Origin: CANGYM01 sp044235825
GTDB lineage: Bacteria; Pseudomonadota; Alphaproteobacteria; JAJTHO01; CANGYM01
Direction: 5' to 3'
DNA: 40,455 nucleotides
NCBI GenBank assembly: GCA_044235825.1
Contig: JBIIHL010000011.1
Span: forward strand, 1 to 40,455
The position numbers and the translations under genes were made by a program. The notes under the pieces are model-generated. The model was not told where the DNA came from. It saw only the letters and a list, made by a program, of their open reading frames with translations, and did not search any database. Positions 31,413 through 39,944 of the stretch are shown piece after piece; positions within the stretch are counted from its first letter, which is position 1; every line of letters begins with the position of its first letter.

Positions 31413-32679
31413 CCCCCGCCAGATACAGGGATCCTGTGATGATGACGCCGGTTGATGCGGGGTGGGGGGTGGGGGTGGGCAAAGATGCCAGTGCCGCTGA
31501 CCACGTTTCGTGCAGGGTGATGGGGATGTTTTGGGGGGCGAGGTGGGCCTTGACCTCCCTTAAATCCCATGATGTGTCGTGGCCTGTGACGGGGACCAGA
31601 TGGATCTCTGTGGGCCAAGAGGCCAGCGCCCCCACAATGGTGCGCCAGTCTTTGCGGGCCAAACAGCCCATGACCAAAATGCGGCGTTGCCACGATTGGG
31701 TATCTAAGAATGCCCGCAGCGTCTGTGCCCCCGCCGCGTTGTGGCTTCCGTCCACGATGACACTCCAAGCGGGGGGCAGGGCCAGCGAGGCTGGGTTCAC
31801 CGACTGCAGCCGCGCCGGCCAGAAGGTTTCGCGCAGGCCCCGCGCCAACGCCGCCTGAGATACAGGAAAAACCCCCTGCAACCCCAAAACGCAGGCCGTG
31901 GCCAAGGCCGCATTCTGGATTTGGTGGGCCCCGTGCAGAGAGGGCGTGGGTAATCTCAGGGCTTCACCCGTCCGCAAATCCCGCCACAGCATAGCCTGCT
32001 CTGTGGATTCCGATGTAAAATCAATATCATATTGTGTCAGGGGGGCGTTTAGGGCCGATGCGGCATCCCGCACCATGGCGGCCACGGTGGGGTCTTGCCA
32101 TCCACAAAAAATGGGGGTGTTGGGGCGGAAAATGGCGATTTTTTCCCGCGCGATTTTTTCCAGCGTATCCCCCAAACGGTCCTGATGATCCATGGAAATG
32201 GGGGTTAAGAGGGTGGCGCATTTGTCATCCACCACATTGGTGGCATCCCCCCGCCCACCAAGTCCGGTTTCCAGAATCAACACATCCGCCGGATGGGCAG
32301 CGAACAGGTGAAAGGCGATGATGGTTAGGGCCTCAAAAAACGTGGCATCATAAAAGGTTACGCGCAAAAAATCATCAATGGCATCGGCCAGAACTTTGGG
32401 GGTCACGTCTTGATTGTTCAGGTGAATGCGCTCGCAAAACGACACGATGTGGGGGGATGAATAACTGTGCACCCGATACCCCGCCGCCCTATAGATGGAC
32501 CGCAAAAAGGCCAAGGTGGACCCTTTGCCATTGGTGCCCGCCAAATGAATCACGGGGGGCAGGCGTTTTTCAGGGGATCCCAACAGGGCCAGTCCCGCCC
32601 GAATGCGGTCCAAAGACAGATCAATGGCCTTTGGCACCGATTGGGTTAAACGTTCCAAAGCGGGGGCGAGGGGGTCCAC
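31354..32679 (-). CDS. folC: Dihydrofolate/folylpolyglutamate synthase
   Basis: 441 residues. Adds glutamate to dihydropteroate/tetrahydrofolate. ATP loop HLAGTNGKGSTLAFLRS near residue 45, the YSSPHIVSFCERI and ETGLGGRGDATNVV motifs of the Mur-ligase-like domain, SMDHQDRLGDTLEKIAREK, and VDGSHNAAGAQTLRAFL in the C-terminal domain. GTG start at 32679, 28 bases after dnaN. The natural end GSLYLAGDVLGG is followed by TGDRNRSFPLGGRG, read from the heptamer repeat and sequence beyond it. It is usually beside accD; here it follows dnaN. Confidence 0.94.
   Translation of the reverse strand: MDPLAPALERLTQSVPKAIDLSLDRIRAGLALLGSPEKRLPPVIHLAGTNGKGSTLAFLRSIYRAAGYRVHSYSSPHIVSFCERIHLNNQDVTPKVLADAIDDFLRVTFYDATFFEALTIIAFHLFAAHPADVLILETGLGGRGDATNVVDDKCATLLTPISMDHQDRLGDTLEKIAREKIAIFRPNTPIFCGWQDPTVAAMVRDAASALNAPLTQYDIDFTSESTEQAMLWRDLRTGEALRLPTPSLHGAHQIQNAALATACVLGLQGVFPVSQAALARGLRETFWPARLQSVNPASLALPPAWSVIVDGSHNAAGAQTLRAFLDTQSWQRRILVMGCLARKDWRTIVGALASWPTEIHLVPVTGHDTSWDLREVKAHLAPQNIPITLHETWSAALASLPTPTPHPASTGVIITGSLYLAGDVLGGTGDRNRSFPLGGRG
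31387..31400 (-). repeat. Short heptamer array, family 1, in the folC 3' end
   Basis: Two units (CCTGTCA, CCTGTCC as read on the plus strand). They encode TGDR near the folC C-terminus, in the same orientation as folC. Confidence 0.75.
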
Positions 32680-32707
32680 GGGGCTGGGGGTGTCCTTAAG
32701 GGGGCCT

Positions 32708-33865
32708 TTACCGCAGAGGCATCATGACAAACAGGGCGCTGTCTGATGACGCATCCCGCATCAGAACCGGCGTCATGCTGTCGCGGATGTTCATCTGGGT
32801 TGTTTCGCCGTTGATCTGGGAAAGGATATCCAGCAAAAACCGTGCGTTAAAGTTGATGGCCATATCCCCGCCGGTAAAGGTGCAGGCGACTTCCTCCGTC
32901 CCCTCGCGATAGGCACTGCTGGTGGCGTTAATCACAATGGTTTGGTTTTGAATGCGAAAGGAAACCCCATTGAATTTATCGCTGGTCATGGTGGCCACAC
33001 GGTCCACGGCCTGTCTCAGGGCGGTTGTGTTCACACTCAGGATCAGCGTGTTGTCCTTTGGCAGGATTTGTTTGTAATCCGGAAATGCATCATCAATCAG
33101 CTTGGTGGACAGAGACAAACGGTCCCACGCCACGGCCATTTTGGTGGCGGAGAGGGACAGGGTGACGGGGGTTTCTTGATCCTCCAGCAGGCGGCAGAGT
33201 TCGTTGACGGCCTTTTTGGGGATGATAAAGGGTTCAAAATCCGGACAATCCTGAATCACGGCATCGGCCATGGCCAAGCGGTGCCCATCCAGCGCCACCA
33301 TGCGCACGCGCTTCTGGCCGTCTTCCCCCGTGATGGTGTGACAGTACACCCCGTTAAGGGCATAGCGGGTTTCCAGTGTGGACATGCAGAATCGGGTTTT
33401 TTGCAGCAGCGTCTTTAGGGTGAGCGCATTCAGGGCAAAGGTATGTTTCACCGCCAGTTGGCTGATGGTGGGGTATTCTGAGGCAGGCAAGACAGGAATG
33501 CTGAATTTCGCACGATCGGACGTTAATTTGATGTGGGTGTCTTCGCACAGAAAATGCATCATGGCCTGATCGGGTAGTTTCCGCACAATGTCGTACAGGG
33601 TGTGCACGGGTACGGTGGTGCTGCCGGATTCGTGGGATAGGACGGTGACGGCCTCGATCACATCCAGTTCCAAATCGGTGGCGGTGGCGGACAGCTGGCC
33701 ATTTTGCAGGCGCAGCAACACGTTGGAAAGGATGGGGATGGTGGTCTTTTTCTCAACAATGCTTTGCAGATGCGACAGCACCTTGGCCAATACCGAGCGT
33801 TCCAAATCAAAAGAAAACGTCGTGTTATCGGTGACGGGCATCAGGGTATCGGTGGCGCTGCTCAT
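32708..33865 (-). CDS. dnaN: DNA polymerase III beta subunit (sliding clamp)
   Basis: 385 residues, three repeated clamp domains. Typical starts and motifs: FSFDLERSVLAKVLSHLQSIVEKKTTIPILSNVLL, SSEYPTI-like ASEYPTISQL, RYALNGVYCH, VALDGHRLAMADA, FIIPKKAVNELCRLL and the C-terminal ALFVMMPLR. It forms the ring that tethers polymerase to DNA. AAGGA lies 7 bases before ATG33865. The frame continues upstream to 34066 through the family-2 heptamer element, but that is not coding. dnaA and recF are not adjacent. Confidence 0.96.
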   Translation of the reverse strand: MSSATDTLMPVTDNTTFSFDLERSVLAKVLSHLQSIVEKKTTIPILSNVLLRLQNGQLSATATDLELDVIEAVTVLSHESGSTTVPVHTLYDIVRKLPDQAMMHFLCEDTHIKLTSDRAKFSIPVLPASEYPTISQLAVKHTFALNALTLKTLLQKTRFCMSTLETRYALNGVYCHTITGEDGQKRVRMVALDGHRLAMADAVIQDCPDFEPFIIPKKAVNELCRLLEDQETPVTLSLSATKMAVAWDRLSLSTKLIDDAFPDYKQILPKDNTLILSVNTTALRQAVDRVATMTSDKFNGVSFRIQNQTIVINATSSAYREGTEEVACTFTGGDMAINFNARFLLDILSQINGETTQMNIRDSMTPVLMRDASSDSALFVMMPLR

Positions 33866-33892
33866 GATCAAATCCTTCGTTGTGTGCCTTTT

Positions 33893-33921
33893 GGCATACA
33901 CAAAATTTGTATGGGATTCAA
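33893..33921 (-). promoter_or_regulatory. Weak candidate dnaN promoter
   Basis: On the minus strand TTGAAT (33921-33916), 17 bases, TATGCC (33898-33893), overlapping an imperfect inverted repeat TTGTGTGCC / GGCATACACAA. Only the -35 is good. Confidence 0.3.
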
Positions 33922-33922
33922 G

Positions 33923-34059
33923 GGGGAATGGTGGTGAGTGGGGAGTAGGGAGTGGGGAGTGGGGCCGAGCCCCAAAACGGCTGAATGGTGGCAAAACCCC
34001 TCTCCCCCCCTCCCTCTTTCTACTCCCCACTCCCCATTCCCTACTCACTACCATTCCCC
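33923..34059. repeat. Family-2 heptamer hairpin element upstream of dnaN
   Basis: Two 40-base arms (33923-33962 and 34020-34059) that are inverted copies, 35 of 40 identical, each starting GGGGAATGGT and made of 7-base units GTGGTGA, GTGGGGA, GTAGGGA. The 57-base middle holds GGGGCCGAGCCCC and a C-rich stretch. It lies between divergent dnaN and the GTA portal gene. Related in unit sequence to the element at 23584-23704. Confidence 0.88.
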
Positions 34060-34112
34060 TGCCCAAAAATTTTTATTGTTTTCAAATCGTTAAATCATCA
34101 AAGGAATCATTT

Positions 34113-35294
34113 ATGTCATTGTTCAAATCTCTTTTTTCCCCCGTATCATCCAAGAAATCCAGCAGCGTCGGGGGGCTGGTGGCGCAGTTTCAGGTGGGCA
34201 AGCCTGTCTGGACCCCGAAAAATTATGAATGTTTGATCCGTGAAGGCTATGCCCGCAACGGCATTGCGTACCGGTGTATGCGGGATATTGCGGTGAATGT
34301 CGCCAATGTGCCGTTTTTGTTGTATCAGGATGGGCGGGAAATTGTGGACCACCCTGCCCTGTCGCTGCTGCGGCATCCGAATCCGGCGGAATCGCAGGGG
34401 TTGTTTTGGGAAGGGGTGGTGACATCTCTGCTGGCCACCGGCAATGCGTATTTGGAAATGATCGGACAGGCGGGCCGCCCCAGCGAGCTGTGGCTGCTGC
34501 GGGCGGATCGGATGAAGGTCATTGTGGGGGAACACGGTGTACCTGCGGGGTATGAATACACCGTGGGGTCCAAGAAAAAACGCTGGGCCACGGATCCCAC
34601 CACAGGGGCCGGACCCATTGTGCACATCAAATTGCCCAGCCCCGTGAATGATTGGTATGGGATGGGCCCGTTGGAGGTGGCGCGGGATGCCATTGATCAA
34701 TACAACACGGCCTGTGCGTGGAATCAGGCTTTGTTGCAAAATGGGTGTCGCCCCAGCGGGATTTTGACGGTGGATCCCGACAAAAACGCCGCCGGATCCC
34801 TGAGTGCCGATCAATTCCAGCGTCTGAAGGATCAGTTCGAGGAAAACTATACCGGCGCGGCCACGGCGGGGCGGCCTTTGTTGTTGGAGGGCGGCCTGCG
34901 CTGGACCGATATGATGATTTCCCCGCGGGATATGGATTTCCTGAACATGAAACACAGCGCGGCGCGGGAGATTGCTTTGGCCTTTGGCTATCCCCCCATG
35001 CTGCTGGGGATTCCGGGGGATAACACCTATAGCAACCAAAAAGAGGCCCGTCTGGCCCTGTGGGAGCAAACCATCCTGCCCCTGCTGGTCAACCTGCTGG
35101 CCGCTTTGGAACAAAGCATCATCCATCTGTTTGATCCCACGTTGGTTTTGTCCTATGACGAGGACAAAATCTCCGCCCTGTCCCCCCGCCGCGAAGACCT
35201 GTGGTCCCGCGTCAGCGCCGCGGACTTTTTAACCGAAACGGAAAAACGTCAGGCCGTGGGGTATGGGGAGTATCAGGTGACGGGTGACAGGTGA
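34113..35294 (+). CDS. GTA/HK97-family portal protein
   Basis: 393 residues, the HK97-type portal (RcGTA g3-like; the family is about 400 residues). Characteristic stretches: NGIAYRCMRDIAVNVANVPFLLY, HPALSLLRHPNPAESQGLFWE, SLLATGNAYLEMIG, DDWYG-like VNDWYGMGPLEVARDAIDQYN, LNMKHSAAREIALAFGYPPMLLGIPGD, YSNQKEARLALWEQTILPLL. AAGGAA lies before ATG34113. The portal is the DNA gate of the capsid. Nothing else of a capsid module is adjacent. The last residues QVTGDR and the stop come from the heptamer array. Confidence 0.92.
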   Translation: MSLFKSLFSPVSSKKSSSVGGLVAQFQVGKPVWTPKNYECLIREGYARNGIAYRCMRDIAVNVANVPFLLYQDGREIVDHPALSLLRHPNPAESQGLFWEGVVTSLLATGNAYLEMIGQAGRPSELWLLRADRMKVIVGEHGVPAGYEYTVGSKKKRWATDPTTGAGPIVHIKLPSPVNDWYGMGPLEVARDAIDQYNTACAWNQALLQNGCRPSGILTVDPDKNAAGSLSADQFQRLKDQFEENYTGAATAGRPLLLEGGLRWTDMMISPRDMDFLNMKHSAAREIALAFGYPPMLLGIPGDNTYSNQKEARLALWEQTILPLLVNLLAALEQSIIHLFDPTLVLSYDEDKISALSPRREDLWSRVSAADFLTETEKRQAVGYGEYQVTGDR

Positions 35295-35308
35295 CAGGTG
35301 ACAGGTGA
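35274..35308 (+). repeat. Heptamer array, family 1, at the portal 3' end
   Basis: Five units: CAGGTGA, CGGGTGA, three CAGGTGA, followed directly by a run of ten G (35310-35319). The portal stop TGA (35292-35294) is in the third unit. Confidence 0.95.
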
Positions 35309-35336
35309 CGGGGGGGGGGTGGATGCTGCATCTTTA

Positions 35337-35350
35337 TTGTTTGCAAACAA
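35337..35350. promoter_or_regulatory. Perfect 14-bp palindrome, operator candidate
   Basis: TTGTTTGCAAACAA, 68 bases upstream of the -35 of the zincin gene promoter. A regulator binding here is only a possibility. Confidence 0.35.
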
Positions 35351-35417
35351 CGGGAAATGATGCTTCTGTATCCTTAGACAATACCCCTCCTCCCTGAAAA
35401 TTTCTCTAAAAGGGGGC

Positions 35418-35446
35418 TTGACGAATATACGCATATATATTAAATT
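35418..35446 (+). promoter_or_regulatory. Candidate promoter of the 499-residue zincin gene
   Basis: TTGACG, a 17-base spacer and TAAATT, about 78 bases before ATG35525. The surrounding sequence is very AT-rich (CATATATATTAAATTAAAG). Confidence 0.45.
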
Positions 35447-35524
35447 AAAGGATAAATCCAAAATCCGAACATTTTTTTGATTTTTTTGGATTCTGGGGAT
35501 CACTCTGTGGGGAATTAAGCGTTT

Positions 35525-37024
35525 ATGGGCGAAAGTTTGAAGGTAAGACCCCGAGACCTAGCGCTCGGAGACATTTCTTCGGAACCCGATAAACTTGGAG
35601 CGCAACTTGAGGAACATCTGAGACAACGTGAAGAAGAACGTCAACGAATATTAAAGCCAGCTTTAGACTGGCTAAGGGAAACCCCCACTGGGCGAGTTGT
35701 GATTGATTTTTTAGAAAGAAGCGGAACGACTATAGTCTTGGACCATCCAAGTGCAGGAGATGCATGTGGAATAAAGAATCATATTAGGCTAAACAAACAC
35801 TTACTCCCCGCTATAATGGGGGCTGTGTTAGCCCATGAGGCCATGCATATCCTGCAATCTTTCGAAACAGATTCCCTCAGAAATAAACCTGCTTTGAGGC
35901 AAAGAATCCATGGACCCAGAAGATTTTTAGACATTTACCTTAAACAACGCATGAGAAATGAAGGTGATGCTGATGCAATTATAGGTCAAATTTACGATGA
36001 ACGTCGGGAAGCCGGTCTTTCTTTACCAAGCAAGGCGGCACAAAAATTGCACCAACCTGTAGGTCAACGTCTTTGGGGCCGCATAACAGAACTGACGTTC
36101 GCCATCCAGCACCAAGGGATACTAGGTCAATCTGAGCCAGAAACCAGAAGATTTTTACGAGAGGCAGCCAACAGGCGTGGTAAATACGCTTTTCAGATTG
36201 CATGGAAACAATTTGGAATTGAACCTAATTTCGGTTGGGGAATAACAAGTAAATATTTGTCAGATACCTTTGATATATCAAGACGTGACACAGGCTTTTG
36301 GCTTAATCAGCAAAGATCAAAATCCGATACCGATTTATTAAAAGGTACACTGGTTCAAATAAACCAAAAAAAACCCGTCATACAATACGATATTCAGACT
36401 ATTGATTATATCGCAGCCTCATTTTATGAAATGCATAGACGTTTAAATCCACAAGAAAGTATTGATTTTTCTGACTATCTGAAAATGATTAAAAACTGTT
36501 CACCAGATGAATTGATTGCTGCTTGTAAGTCCAAAGCAGATGATTTTGCCAGACAAATGTTTATTGATCATCCTGTCGAAAAAGATTCTGATGGTCACTA
36601 CATTCCCCTCATCAGGCTACCAAATTACTTTACCCCAGAACAAGTCAGAGAGAATGATAGATCCTTGACGGAATCTTCTCGTAAGTATGAAAATATGGGT
36701 GTTGATGAGCTGACAACCCAACTTGATGAAGAATTAAACAAAAAGTTTCCGATACAAGATACCGTGACCTCTATTTGTTACAAGCTAACTGTTATGAACT
36801 ACATAAAAAGAAACCGAGAATTTGACTTCTCTGCGACAACGCATCAGGAAGAAATTCTTAGCTCCCGTTTGGAGGAATTATGCAACAATACAAGTGATTT
36901 GAACGTTTATACCTCTGAATCTGTCCGAGCTATTGGCAGAGAATTCTTGGCGGCCTTTAACCAAAACTTACAGACAGACCAAATTGCAATCGCACAGCCA
37001 CCCAATTCGAATGTTTACCAGTAA
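35525..37024 (+). CDS. Putative zincin metallopeptidase (DUF6782-like), accessory
   Basis: 499 residues. A zincin motif HEAMH at residues 104-108 (AVLAHEAMHILQSF) is preceded by TPTGRVVIDFLERSGTTIVLDH and IRLNKHLLPA, and followed by NEGDADAI with Glu146 as a possible third ligand. This layout resembles alphaproteobacterial DUF6782-type putative metallopeptidases, recalled from memory. The C-terminal two thirds are helical with no motif I know. No signal peptide. Low GC and AT-ending codons unlike neighbouring proA and tsaD, consistent with transfer. It has its own candidate promoter and a heptamer array after it. It shares the HExxH theme, but no obvious wider similarity, with the gene at 18965. 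Confidence 0.65.
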   Translation: MGESLKVRPRDLALGDISSEPDKLGAQLEEHLRQREEERQRILKPALDWLRETPTGRVVIDFLERSGTTIVLDHPSAGDACGIKNHIRLNKHLLPAIMGAVLAHEAMHILQSFETDSLRNKPALRQRIHGPRRFLDIYLKQRMRNEGDADAIIGQIYDERREAGLSLPSKAAQKLHQPVGQRLWGRITELTFAIQHQGILGQSEPETRRFLREAANRRGKYAFQIAWKQFGIEPNFGWGITSKYLSDTFDISRRDTGFWLNQQRSKSDTDLLKGTLVQINQKKPVIQYDIQTIDYIAASFYEMHRRLNPQESIDFSDYLKMIKNCSPDELIAACKSKADDFARQMFIDHPVEKDSDGHYIPLIRLPNYFTPEQVRENDRSLTESSRKYENMGVDELTTQLDEELNKKFPIQDTVTSICYKLTVMNYIKRNREFDFSATTHQEEILSSRLEELCNNTSDLNVYTSESVRAIGREFLAAFNQNLQTDQIAIAQPPNSNVYQ

Positions 37025-37091
37025 CTTTTTCAGATCTGTTTTTTTACCCCCCCCAAAAACCAACACACCATCTCCAATCCCATTATACTCC

Positions 37092-37134
37092 CCTGTCCCC
37101 TGTCCCCTGCCACCTGTCACCTGCCCACCTGACA
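37092..37134 (-). repeat. Heptamer array, family 1, upstream of the SH3 gene
   Basis: Units of CCTGTCC, CCTGCCA, CCTGTCA, CCTGCCCA (8 bases) and CCTGACA type on the plus strand, so opposite to both flanking genes. This array does not overlap a stop codon. Confidence 0.88.
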
Positions 37135-37172
37135 CCTTGCACTCCCCCCAAAACTATCTTAATCATAACGCT

Positions 37173-37646
37173 ATGCGTTTTTGGTTGATGGTTTTTGTTG
37201 TGGTCTTTTCCGGCTTGGCCCATGCGGCGGAGGTGGGGGAGGTCACGGGTATGCCGCTGGGGCGGTATGCGTCCCTGAAAAGTGCTGAGGTCAATGTGCG
37301 CACCGGCCCGGGCACCCGCTATCCCATTTTGTGGGTGTTTCAACGGGCCCAAATGCCCGTGCAAATCGTTGGGGAATACGAACACTGGCGCAAAATACGG
37401 GATTTTGAGGGGACCGAGGGCTGGGTTCACAAAGCCATGGTCTCTGGCACCCGCACCGCCATCGTGATTCAGGACGGCTTTACCATGCGCAGTGCCCCAT
37501 CGGAACAAAGCCCCCCCGTGGCCCGCCTATCCCCCACGGTGGTGGGCGTTCTTGAGGAATGCGAAAACGGATGGTGTTTGATTCAGGTGAAAACCTTTAC
37601 GGGCTGGGTCAAGGAAACCTATCTATGGGGGGCGCTGAAATCATGA
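37173..37646 (+). CDS. Exported SH3-domain protein
   Basis: 157 residues: a Sec signal peptide (MRFWLMVFVVVFSGLAHAAE, cut after AHA), then two bacterial SH3-like repeats: SLKSAEVNVRTGPGTRYPILWVF with EHWRKIRDFEGTEGWVHKAM, and GFTMRSAPSEQSPPVARL with GWCLIQVKTFTGWVKETYLW. Bacterial SH3 domains often bind peptidoglycan in the periplasm. ATG37173 is chosen because the signal peptide begins there. The stop overlaps the proA start (ATGA), so they are one operon. Confidence 0.9.
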   Translation: MRFWLMVFVVVFSGLAHAAEVGEVTGMPLGRYASLKSAEVNVRTGPGTRYPILWVFQRAQMPVQIVGEYEHWRKIRDFEGTEGWVHKAMVSGTRTAIVIQDGFTMRSAPSEQSPPVARLSPTVVGVLEECENGWCLIQVKTFTGWVKETYLWGALKS

Positions 37647-38911
37647 CCCAAGATCTGGGGGACCTGATCACGGCTATGGCCCACGGGGCCCGCGCGGCCT
37701 TTTCTGTTTCGGCCCTGCTGTCATCGCATCAAAAGCAAACCATTCTGCATCAGGCCGCCACCTTTTGCGCCGAAGACAGCAACGCCATTTTAAAAGCCAA
37801 CGCGCTGGATATGCGCGAAGCCGAGGCCGGCGGCCGCAACGCCGCCTATTTGGATCGTTTGTATCTGGATGCAGGGCGTTTGCGCGGTATACAAGATGCC
37901 CTGCACGCCATTGCCGATCAACCCGACCCCATCGGCGCCATTTTGGAATCTTGGGATCGCCCCAATGGATTGCACATTGAAAAGGTCCGCATCCCGCTGG
38001 GCGTCATCGGCATGATTTATGAATCCCGCCCCAATGTCACGCTGGATGCGGCGGCGTTGTGTTTGAAATCGGGCAATACAGTGCTGCTGCGGTGTGGATC
38101 GGACAGCTTGCAAACCAGTTTGGCCCTGATTCATGGGTTGCATCGCGCCCTGGATCAGGCCGGCATCACGCGGGATGTGGCGCAGGTGATTCCTGCGCCG
38201 GATCGGGCGGCGGTGCCCCTGTTGCTGGGCCAGCGGGATGTGATTGATGTGATCATTCCCCGCGGCGGGCGCTCTTTGGTGGCCGAGGTTACCAAAAACG
38301 CCACCATGCCGGTGATTAAGCATCTGGATGGGATTTGTCATTTGTATATTGATCAAAACGCCGACAGGGAACGCGCCCTTTCCGTCACCCTGAATGCCAA
38401 AATGCGCCGCACAGGGGTGTGCGGGGCCGTGGAAACGGTGTTGATTCACAGGGATGTTTTGGCCTCTATCGGCGGCCCCCTAATTGAGGTTTTGCTGGGC
38501 GAGGGCTGCGAAATTCGCGGTGATGCCGATGTTGTCGCCCTAGATCCCCGCGTGATTCCGGCCACGCCGCAGGATTGGGACACCGAATATCTGGCCCCCA
38601 TTCTGTCCGTGGCCACAGTTGAGAGCCTACAACACGCCGTGCAGCACATCGCCCGCCACAGTTCCCATCACACCGATGGGATTATTACGGACAATGCTGA
38701 TGCCGTGGCCTTTTTTCAACGTCACGTGGACAGCGCCATTGTGATGCACAACACATCCACCCAGTTTGCGGATGGGGGGGAATTTGGCTTTGGCGCGGAA
38801 ATCGGCATTTCCACCGACCGTTTTCACGTGCGGGGCCCTGTGGGGGCGCAGCATCTGACCACCACCACCTACCGCGTGTCCAGCCCCTCAGGCACGGGGC
38901 TGCGTCGTTGA
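37643..38911 (+). CDS. proA: Gamma-glutamyl phosphate reductase
   Basis: 422 residues, the second step of proline synthesis (glutamate 5-phosphate to the semialdehyde). Aldehyde-dehydrogenase-fold motifs: KVRIPLGVIGMIYESRPNVTLDAAALCLKSGN, VIIPRGGRSLVAEV, VIKHLDGICHLYID, and the catalytic Cys in MRRTGVCGAVETVLIH. It starts inside the SH3 stop and is followed after one base by tsaD. proB is not adjacent. Confidence 0.96.
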   Translation: MTQDLGDLITAMAHGARAAFSVSALLSSHQKQTILHQAATFCAEDSNAILKANALDMREAEAGGRNAAYLDRLYLDAGRLRGIQDALHAIADQPDPIGAILESWDRPNGLHIEKVRIPLGVIGMIYESRPNVTLDAAALCLKSGNTVLLRCGSDSLQTSLALIHGLHRALDQAGITRDVAQVIPAPDRAAVPLLLGQRDVIDVIIPRGGRSLVAEVTKNATMPVIKHLDGICHLYIDQNADRERALSVTLNAKMRRTGVCGAVETVLIHRDVLASIGGPLIEVLLGEGCEIRGDADVVALDPRVIPATPQDWDTEYLAPILSVATVESLQHAVQHIARHSSHHTDGIITDNADAVAFFQRHVDSAIVMHNTSTQFADGGEFGFGAEIGISTDRFHVRGPVGAQHLTTTTYRVSSPSGTGLRR

Positions 38912-38912
38912 T

Positions 38913-39944
38913 ATGACCTTGCTCATGGCCATTGAAAGCAGCTGTGATGAAACTGCGGTGTGCCTGATGGATGATACGGGGCGGGTTCATGCCCATGCTT
39001 TGTATTCGCAGGTGTCAACCCACGCCCCCTACGGCGGGGTGGTGCCCGAGTTGGCCGCCCGCGCCCACACCGACCATCTGGACATCCTCGTCACGCAGGC
39101 CCTAAACGAGGCCGGCGTCACCCTGCGGGATATTGACATCTTCGCCGCCACCACCATGCCCGGGTTGATGGGGGGGCTGATTGTGGGGGCCACCTTTGCC
39201 AAAACCTTGGCCATGGTGCACCAAAAACGGTTTTTGGCCGTGCATCATCTGCAGGCCCACGCCCTGTCTGTGCGGTGGGAGCATGATGTGCCCTTTCCCT
39301 ATCTGCTCTTGCTGGTCTCCGGCGGGCATTGCCAGTTGATTCGGGTTCAGGGGCTGGGCAGCAGCATCCTGCTGGGCGAAACGCTGGATGATGCGGCGGG
39401 GGAGGCCTTTGACAAGGCCGCCCGTTTGCTCGCCCTCGGCTTTCCCGGGGGCCCCGCCATCGAGACAGCCGCCGCGCAGGGGGACCTCAACAGATACCCC
39501 TTTGAGATCCCCCTAAAAACCCAAAAAACGGGCTTTGCCTTTTCGTTTTCGGGGTTAAAAACCGCCTTGGCCCAGCGTTTGGCCCAGTGGGAGGGTACCC
39601 CTTCCCATCAAGATCGCTGTGATCTGGCCGCATCGTTCCAACAGGCCATTGCCCAGCACCTGATGCGCGTGTGCGCCCGCGCGTTTGCCATGCCGGATGG
39701 CCCCAAAACCCTCGTCGTGGCGGGGGGGGTGGCGGCCAATGCAACCCTGCGGTCGGGATTAACGCAGATGGTTCAGGACCATCACGGCACCTTTGTGGCC
39801 CCGCGGCCGGACATTTGCACGGACAATGCCATTATGATTGCTTGGGCCGCGTGGGAACGGTTGCGCCACGATCCCTTGGCCTCTGACCCCTTAACCAGTC
39901 CCCTGAAACCACGGGATGCCTTTGTGGAAAGCCCCCCATCATGA
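38913..39944 (+). CDS. tsaD: TsaD, tRNA N6-threonylcarbamoyladenosine synthase subunit
   Basis: 343 residues, part of the complex that makes t6A37 in ANN-decoding tRNAs. IESSCDETAVCLMDD at the start, metal-binding VHHLQAHALSVRW, VSGGHCQLIRV, GETLDDAAGEAFDKAARLLALGFPGG, FSFSGLKTAL and VVAGGVAANATLR. It starts one base past the proA stop with no separate Shine-Dalgarno sequence. A run of eight G (39722-39729) encodes part of AGGV. Confidence 0.97.
   Translation: MTLLMAIESSCDETAVCLMDDTGRVHAHALYSQVSTHAPYGGVVPELAARAHTDHLDILVTQALNEAGVTLRDIDIFAATTMPGLMGGLIVGATFAKTLAMVHQKRFLAVHHLQAHALSVRWEHDVPFPYLLLLVSGGHCQLIRVQGLGSSILLGETLDDAAGEAFDKAARLLALGFPGGPAIETAAAQGDLNRYPFEIPLKTQKTGFAFSFSGLKTALAQRLAQWEGTPSHQDRCDLAASFQQAIAQHLMRVCARAFAMPDGPKTLVVAGGVAANATLRSGLTQMVQDHHGTFVAPRPDICTDNAIMIAWAAWERLRHDPLASDPLTSPLKPRDAFVESPPS

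Noticed and set aside
32708..34066. N-terminal extension of dnaN through the family-2 repeat element
   Set aside because: The added residues are a translation of the repeat; ATG33865 with AAGGA matches the family start.
34146..35126. Long minus-strand open frame antisense to the portal gene
   Set aside because: His/Pro/Gly-rich shadow of a GC-rich gene, no homology and no start signal. The same applies to 12770-13426, 25979-26626 and 37790-38449.
33588..35294. N-terminal extension of the portal gene into the dnaN region
   Set aside because: It overlaps dnaN in antisense and the repeat element; ATG34113 has a good ribosome site and fits portal length.
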